The notes below the pieces were generated by a model, which saw only the letters and a program-made list of their open reading frames with translations, did not search any database and was not told the origin of the DNA. 64,000 bases of DNA from Pseudoalteromonas holothuriae (GTDB lineage Bacteria > Pseudomonadota > Gammaproteobacteria > Enterobacterales > Alteromonadaceae), in NCBI RefSeq assembly GCF_945859825.1, contig NZ_CAMAPC010000011.1:1-64000 (forward strand). Reading direction: 5' to 3'. Shown piece by piece: positions 10,101-19,100 of this stretch. Positions within the stretch are counted from its first letter, which is position 1; each line of letters starts with the position of its first letter. A program made the translations under genes and the position numbers.

Positions 10101-13100
10101 ATTTAATCACTAAAGCTCAATACCTAGGCTCGAGTATTATCAACAGCCACAATGACTCAACTGGCATACAAAATCAAAAAGTAACCTATTATGTGTACAA
10201 TGAAGCGAATCAAGTTACTCACGAATTTGTCAGTACACATGCTCAGGCTACCGTGCAACAAGGTATTGAACAAGAACCCCCTATTAACATCGGACCAATT
10301 CGCCCAACGCCACCTGATGTGGTAGCAGTCGCATCGGGTGATATCAACTCAGTCACATCTTCGACTGCCAACGTCACCAATAAAGTGAGCATATACGGCA
10401 GTGTTAAACATTACTCGTATAATACAAATGGGCAGTTAATCGGCCAAGCTCAAGCAGTCAACAGCCTTAAACTAATTAATAATCAAACGAGCTCTAGCGA
10501 GCGTTCTTTGGCTGACTTTTTAACTAGTCAGAAAAGTACGATAATAGCGCGTATTACCTCCCATGATGGGGAGTATGTGACACAACACACAGCTTATGAT
10601 GAAAATGGTCAAAAGGCTTTACACATTGATGCGCAAGGTGGCGTAACTCAATGGCGTTACGATAGTCAAGGACGTGTACAAGAGTTGCTGAAATGGGGGC
10701 AAAGAGTGTCGCCGCTGGCACAAAACCAGCGTCAAAAGCTCACCACTGGAATTTTAAGTGCTGCAGAGTTAGTTAAAACAGGCCCAACCTCAGCTGATAG
10801 TAAAGTTAAAACTATTTATGGCTCTAATGGTCAGGCACGCTTTACGTTAACCTTGATTGAGGATGATAAAGCGAGCATTAAAGAAAGTATTTATGATGCT
10901 GCGGGTCAACTCATTAAGACGTTAGCATACGTAAATACAGTGAGTTATAGCCAAGTTATTGATGAAGCAACTGCAGCAGGTAAACGAGTAATATCTGCTA
11001 ATGATAGAGTTACAAATCTGTACTACGATAATGCAGGGCGTTTGCGTTTTAATATTGACGCACAAGGGTATGTCACAGAGCATCGCTACAATGAAGTAAA
11101 CAATGTAATAAGTACCATCAAGTATCAAGCTTCAATTAATGATGAATCAACACTGCAAGCCGAATTTGCTCAAAATAAATTAAAGTACAGTGAACTCGCC
11201 ACTCATTACAGTGAGAGTGTGATTACAGGTGCTCGTATCTCAAGCACTGAATATGATGCACTGGGACGCGTTACATGGCAACGTCACAGTGACGGGACAA
11301 CTGAATCTTATAGTTATAATGATAATGGACTTAAATCGAGCTACACCAATCAAAATGGTGTGACGTGGCTATATGACTATGACAATGGTGGTCGTTTGGC
11401 ATATGAAAGAGGGCCGTCGCAAACCATATATAACTGGAGTAGTGGGAACCTAAGTGATTTAGAAAATGTAAATGTGACCAAACATTTTTTGTACGATGGT
11501 TTGGGCAATGTTACATCGATAACGGAAGGCGGACAAAAAAATAATCGCTGGATAAGCGGTGTACAAAAAGCAACGACTTATTTCTCATATGATAATGCGG
11601 GTCGCCAAATTTCAATGCGCCAAAATGCAACTAAAAATGCGCCTGCAACCGAATCCACCACGCAATATGATGCGCTTGGTCGAGCCGTAAGCTCAACCAA
11701 AGGTGGGATCACTGCACTTAAAGTTTACGATAATGCAGGTAATGTTCGATTTGAAATTAATGGTGAAGGCAATATCACTGAGCGACGTTACAATGCCTTA
11801 GGTCAAGAAGTTACATTGATTAAATATGCTGATGAACTTACATGGAGGCCCAATCGTTCGTTAGAGTTATCAGACATTGTGGATAACAATGGCAATATAA
11901 AAACAGGTAATGTGCCAAATCTTAATGTCTCAGCAAGTAAAGACCGTCGTATTGAAACCACCTATGATGCGTCAGGGCGTAAAGTTCAAGTTAATATCGG
12001 TGAGCAAAGTACACGTTTTACCTATAATGCATTTGGGCAAGAGATAAAGAAAGAACAGTTAGTATCTGGAAGCTTTAATACGTCAGGGCACAAGGCATTA
12101 ATAAGTTATCAATATTACAATGAGTTGGGTCAAAAAGTTGCAACTGTTGACTCGGCTAAGTACTTAACCAAGCTGAGTTATAATGCTTTTGGTCAAGTAC
12201 AGGCGCGTACGGAATACGCAATTGCAGCGACGGGAGCTTTTAACGAGCATACCATGCCTGTTGGTACAGATGGTAATGACACGTATGGCCGTAATCGAAC
12301 AATTGAATATCACTACGACTCAATGGGCCGAGTAATTTATCAGGTGCAATCTAATGTGCATATTGATGAATTTACTTCTGGTATGAACTTGCAAGCGCGC
12401 AGTCATAAAATCTCGGCGTTTAAATACGATAAGCTTGGAAATACAGTACAGTCTCAGGTTCGTTCTGAAAATACAGCAGATATAACCAACTTAAGCGCAC
12501 AAACTTCTGATATTCAAGCTTGGGAATATGATGCAGTTGGTCGCCTAATCCACACTGCAAGCGCTGCGGTTGCAACGACTACACTGGATTTATCTAAGCC
12601 ACTCTCTGGCGCAATAAGCACTAGAACAGGTAGGCACATTACGTCAATGGGCTATGATGTGTTTGGCAATCTCGTTAGATTAAAAGAGCATGCAAATAGA
12701 GGCACACTAAATACTTCTACAGCTAATATAACTGCACCGCCAAGTAGCTCACATGATAAATTGACGCGCCATGAATACAATACACGTGGACAGCTCATTG
12801 CTGAATATGATGCTTTAGGTAACAAAACTACCCATAATTATAATGCGCTTGGGCAGTTAGAACAAACACGTCAAAGCTATAACGAATGGAATCATGAAAA
12901 CGAGTCGTATTCATTCACCTATAAGCTTTATCATTTTGATTCTTACGGCAAATATAGAGGCTCAACTAATGAACAAAGAGGTTTGCCTCATGGAGTGTCA
13001 TTTAACGAGAGCACAGGTAAACTTAGTGGCAGAATATTTGACTTTAATCCTTATGATGAAGGAGTGGGGCATTCGACCGCAACGATCACATTACGTGCAA

Positions 13101-16100
13101 ACTATCTATCGTCAGACAATGCAAAAATTCAAACGCGTTCATTTGATAGCAAAAATGGCAGCAAGACGTTAACAGCATTTTCTCAGTGGCGGGCTCCTCA
13201 CAGTGGTAGTGATGATGAAAAAGTGCGCTTTACTAAGTACTACTACGATAGAAATGGTCAAACTAAGCGTAAAACGATAGGTCAAAATGCAGGGGCTGGT
13301 GATATATCTATAAACTCATGGCAAACCTATTACAATGCGTTTGGCGAGGTGAAAAAAGACGAAGAGGGTGTTTATGTTTATAACCAAAATGGTCAGCTTT
13401 GGAAAACGACAAAAGGCGATGGTGTACTTAAAACCCATGGCTATGATAAAGCAGGGCGTTTAACGAGCACAGTTCATGCATTAAATGGCCTAACTGAAAT
13501 TACCCGCGATGGTTCAGGTAACGCAATATTAATTAAACAGCCTAAGTTTACTCAAAAAGGCGTTACTCATAAGCCGCAATTAGAACAGCAGTATGATCGC
13601 TGGGGTAACATAATTGAGCTCAAAGATGCGAGAGGGTTTGTAACGCAAGCTCAATACAATCATGATAATAAAGTCATTAAAGAGGTATTACCTTTAACTG
13701 CAGTTACTGATGAGAGTGGACAAACAACCAGTACCACTCCAATTAATCTTTACCGCTATGATAGTAAAGGTAATTTAGTACAAAAAATTGATGGCAACGA
13801 TAATAGCCAAACCTTTAAATTTGATGCTCGTGGGAACCAAATCCAATCCCAAGATGGCGAGAATAATCAAACACTATACAAGTATGATATTTTTGGCCGA
13901 AAAGTACTCACAAAAGATGCTGAAAATAAGACGACAACTACAAGCTACGATAAGGTAGACCGAGTTAAAGAAACTGGCCAGTTTGGTGTAATAAATAATA
14001 AAGCAGGGCAATATCGTGCTAATAACGTCTATGAATATGATGAGTTGGGTAACAGAACTCATGAATATGATGCCGTAGGGGGTGTAAAGTCTTATAAGTT
14101 TGACGTTTACGGTAACGTAGTTTATTCACGAGATGAAATGGCTCGTGAAAAGCGATATGTGTACAACAGTGATGGCACTCAGCGTCATGAAACCTATTCA
14201 AACCTGCACAGTAACTCAACGCCAAATAAGCACAAAAATACTCGCTATTATGATGATTACGGAAACCTTCAATCGGGTAATGATCTTGGTGGTAAAGGGT
14301 TTACATACACTTATGGTAAAGGTTGGGGTGAAAATAACAGTATTAATACACTTACAAATGTAGGTGGTGATACCACAAAAATAGATATTGGGCGCTTGAT
14401 TCGTAAACAAAATGATTACGGACAAGACTTGCGATATACCTACTATGAAAATGGCTGGCTTAAGAGTATTAGTGACGAAGCAACAGATGCTTACGTTTAT
14501 TTTGAATATGATAAGTCTGGGCGTAGAACACTTGAACTTCGTCAATCTTGGGATGATTTACAACGAGTGATCCGCCATGAAACAACGACGCAATATGACA
14601 GCCACGGTAGAATTGCGCTAACTCAGACCCAAGAATACAATAATACGCGTACTTCTGGAGAGCCTGCATGGCAAGAAGGTAAAGTATTATCTAGGGTTAC
14701 CTATCGTTATGACGCTGTGGGTAACAGGCGTAGTATGAAGGTAGAAAATGGTATCGTTGGTGATTTATCTGTTGACCCATCATACAAATTTTATGGCTCA
14801 TTAAGTGTTGCAGAAAATACTAAGCTCACCGAACAAACGGGTGATATAGCGCTGTTCTTTCAAGCGTTACAGATACCAAACCTAGAGTTTAGCGCTACAT
14901 TTCTGAAACAAGACCCCACAAACCCAAGCAAATGGACTGAAATAACCAAACCTGAGGGCATATCATTTAGCCGCAATGGGCGTTTAACCGGTACTCCTTC
15001 ATACGAATCTGCAGGTATCTATCGTATTGATGTTGTTGCAACAGACAAAACTAAATCACCTGTTCGTACATATGCAGGTGAAATACAATTAAATATTGCT
15101 AACGTTGATGCGCCAATAGAAATTAAGCCAATACCGACTAAGTCTGTTAAAGAAGGCATGCAAGTTGCTATTGGTTTAAGCGAATATTTTGTTGCTGACT
15201 CAACCGCCCGCAAATTGCAATATACGGTGACAGGCTTGCCATCTGGTTTGAGTTACAATAGCTCAACTGGGTTGATCAGTGGAAAATTAAGCTATAGCAC
15301 TGCAAATACATATAATGTCCGCGTTCAAGTTTCAGATAAAAGTAACAGCAATATTCGTCGTGAGCAGAGTTTTAACTTACGTGTTGCAAACATGTCGGTT
15401 GTTACTGTTGCAGAAGAGCAAAGAAAAGAGATTAGTTTAGGCACTAGTAGCCCAGGAAATCAGCTCCGTATCAGAAAAATTAGTGGCCCGAGCTTTACAC
15501 AAATAAACAACGCTAACACATTGATTATTACTCCAAGTGCAACTGATGGTCGCAGTGGTGTCTATATAGTGAGGTATGCGAAGTTTATTTATGAGCCTGA
15601 GCTGAGAAAAGAATTTAAGGCTGGTGAGTTTGAATATCATATTTTAGTGCCAGATACCAAAGTGGCAAACCAACCTTTGACGGCGAAAAATGGTTCATTG
15701 AGTTTTAAAGAAGGCCAGTCGCTTTCAAGCAGCAATGGCAACTTGAAGCGCTTCTTTACTAACCCAGATAATGATGCGCTTAGTTATACGGCTACTTTCT
15801 ATCAGCAAAAGCTAGTCGATATTTCTAAAGGTAGGTCTGAGCCTGATCTAGTACGTCGTTGGGTGGTGGTGAATCCACCACAAGGTGTGACATTCAATCG
15901 CTCTGGATACTTACAAGGTAAAATAGGCAACTCTGCGTCAGGAACGTATCGCGTAGATGTAACTGCAACAGAAACGAACCGTTCAAATCCGAATCGGGCC
16001 ACGGCGCAGATAACAGTAGCCATCCAAAACGTTAAGCCCCCCATTACTGCAGCGAATATACCGAACAAGAGTACGGTTGAAGGACAAAGTTTATCTTACA

Positions 16101-19100
16101 ACGTGTCTGGTTACTTTGTTACAGATGTGAGTAGTCGAAAGCTAACTTACAGTGCAGCAGGATTGCCAAGTAGTGTATCTATCAATTCAAGTACAGGCGT
16201 AATTAGTAGCGCTGGTGCATTAAAAGACGGCACGGGGGGTAATCACCGAATTACGGTTACGGCCAGTGATAAAAGTAATAGCAGTATAAAGGTACAGTCG
16301 GTATTTACTTTGAGTGTTGAAAACGTTAATTACATCACCCTCAATGAAGGCCAAACTCACCGGATTAATATTTCGTCATTTGGCGGAACCCATAGTTTGA
16401 TCCGTAAGCAGTTATCTGGTGCCCCTTCTTGGGCTACAGTTTCAAGTGATAAAAAATTCTTAACGCTTAACCCTGGCGCTACTGCAGGACGCAGTAGTGC
16501 TTATACATTCACATTAACAGTGAGTGAGTTTGACCCTGAGCTAAAACGTAATTTTACATATGGTACAAGAAAATATACCGTTCTTGTTAGAGATACACAA
16601 ACTCCAAATCGAGCACCAACAGGCAGTATTGACAATAAATCAGCATCTGAAGGTAGCTATTTTTCTCATAATGTAACCAGTAAATTTAAAGACCCCGATG
16701 GGGATACGCTCACTTATACCGCTAAGTTTTACAAGCGTGTATTTAGACCAGGCCCCATTGATCCAAGAGATAGGTTTGAACGCTTTGATGTTGCCCCATC
16801 AATTGATGATATTTCAAACGGTGGCACATGGACATATCAATTAGTATCTAAGCCTGCAGGGTTAAACTTTAGTACAACAGGGGTACTAAGTGGAACGCCT
16901 AGCTATTCTACTAGTGGTACCTATAAAGTTACGGTTACTGCGACGGAACAAAAGTCGACTAAGCTGTCTGCGTCCAGAGAGTTTTCGTTGACAATAGCAA
17001 ACGTTATTCCTAATAAAGCGCCTACAGTGACAGTCAGTGCTTCTGGTAGTGTTAAAAAAGGCAGCAGTACTACTGTAACTGCGACGGGCAAGGATACGGA
17101 TGGTTCAATTAGGCAGTATGAGTGGCAAAAGTCATCTGGATTAAGTTTAAGCGGAAGTGGCAATCGAGTCACGGTTAAAGGCCTTACAATAGGTGGTCAG
17201 TGGGTAAAAGTACGCGTAAAAGATGATGATGGCGCGTGGAGTAGTTGGGTAACTAAAAGTGTGAGTGTAACAAGTGCAACAGCGAGTAACCGACGCCCTG
17301 TTGCGAATAGAAATTTACATAGTTTTACGTTTGAAGATCGATATTTTAGTTACAATATACCTAGCAATGCATTTACCGACCCCGATGGTGATACGTTAAC
17401 CTATTCAGCGAGTGGTTTACCTTCAGGGGTAAGATTGAGTGGGTCAAAAATTTCCGGCTCTATAAATCGACCTGGTCAGTTTACCGTGACTATTACGGCA
17501 CGCGATCCTAAGGGACTCACAGCGTCAACAAAGTTGTATATTGAAGTTGAACCCGGTGGCGGCTTTAATCCAAGAGAACGTGAGCCATTCATGGTTAATG
17601 AACCTATGATGGCTGCTCGCTCATTATCTTTTGCACCGCAAAATGAAAAGCTAACAGAAGCCACACCGATATTAGCGAAAGCCGAAGTATCGCCGCAAGC
17701 CCCACAATTGCACCAAGCCGGTATCGCGTCATCAAATACATCAAGTGGCACTAGCTCATCGGATTCTAGCGAAGATGAATATTGGTTTACTTACGACGGT
17801 AATAACCGAGTTGTTCATGACGGTGGTTTGTTAATAAACGGTACAATTACCACCCATGATCAAGGTCAATATATAGATTATAACAAGGTTGGACAGCAAA
17901 CCTTATTGATAACGGCTAACAATAAAAGTGCACAGCAATTTGTTTACAACAGCTGGGGCCAAGTTGCATTTGTGGATAGCTTTTTAAACAAAAGTGATAT
18001 TGATTTATATGGTGCTCGTGCAACGCTTGCGAATACACCAAACCATAATAACTGGAGAGCTAGCAGTAAGTTTGAGTATGACGCAATGGGCCGTGTGACG
18101 GATAAACGTGAGTACTTTGGAGCAAATTCAACGGTATCAATTTATACAAAAGGCCTCGGTGGTGATCCCGGCTTTAATACGAAAATAAATTATGGTGGAG
18201 CGATTAAGCATCATACCCAAACGCGTTATAATGCCGCGGGAGAGGTCACATGGACACAAGAAAAAGCATTAAAATTAGATATAACAAATACACTTAAGCA
18301 ACACGTTCCTGAGTTTGGCTTTTCTGGATCTAGTGTTATTTATGTCTCAGAACCTTGGACCGAATCAAGTCTAAAAGAACAATCTACAACGCAAAGCTAT
18401 GTTTATGATGGTGCAGGCATGGTGAAGTCCTATGCTTATTATCAAAAGAGTAATTTACCGTCAGGTGTAAGCCAACTTATTCATCGCTTTACAAAGGAGT
18501 ATGAGGCCAGAGATACATATTTAGAGAAGGTTACAACTGGTCGCGGGGATAGTTCGCATAAAGACAGTCAAAACTTACAAGATGCACAGACTCGTTCAAA
18601 TTATGATGTAAATGGTAACCGCACACGTATCGAAGAACATATCACCGATGAAGGTTTTAAGGGTGATAAAGAGGTAAACTCAAGATACATGCGTTATGAC
18701 GCTGAAGGGAAAATCATCTCTAAAGTAACTGGTAAACAATCTAGACTCTTAACCACGGCAGACCTGAATACCGACCGATCTTATTACAACCCTTACACTG
18801 GACAGAGAATAGATTGGCAGACTACCGTTGCAAAAAATGTCGGCTTTAAAGAAGACACCAGTTACTTGGGCCGAGAAACGGGTAGTTACTATTTATATAG
18901 TAGCGGTCATTATTTGGGAGAAATAAACAAAACTGGAACAAACTCTATTAAAGAGCAGCATTTCAGTGCACCTGATAGCAAAAACACAACGGTTATGGCT
19001 CGCCATCAAGTTCAATCGGGAGATACCTTAAAAGGGATAGCGAAGCTTTACTACGGTAATGAAAACCTTTGGTACATTATAGCCGATATAAATGGCCTAG

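Noticed and set aside
4190..14770. Repeated short motifs as a CRISPR or DNA tandem array
   Set aside because: The repetition is in protein (YD repeats) with diverged codons and irregular spacing, not in DNA.
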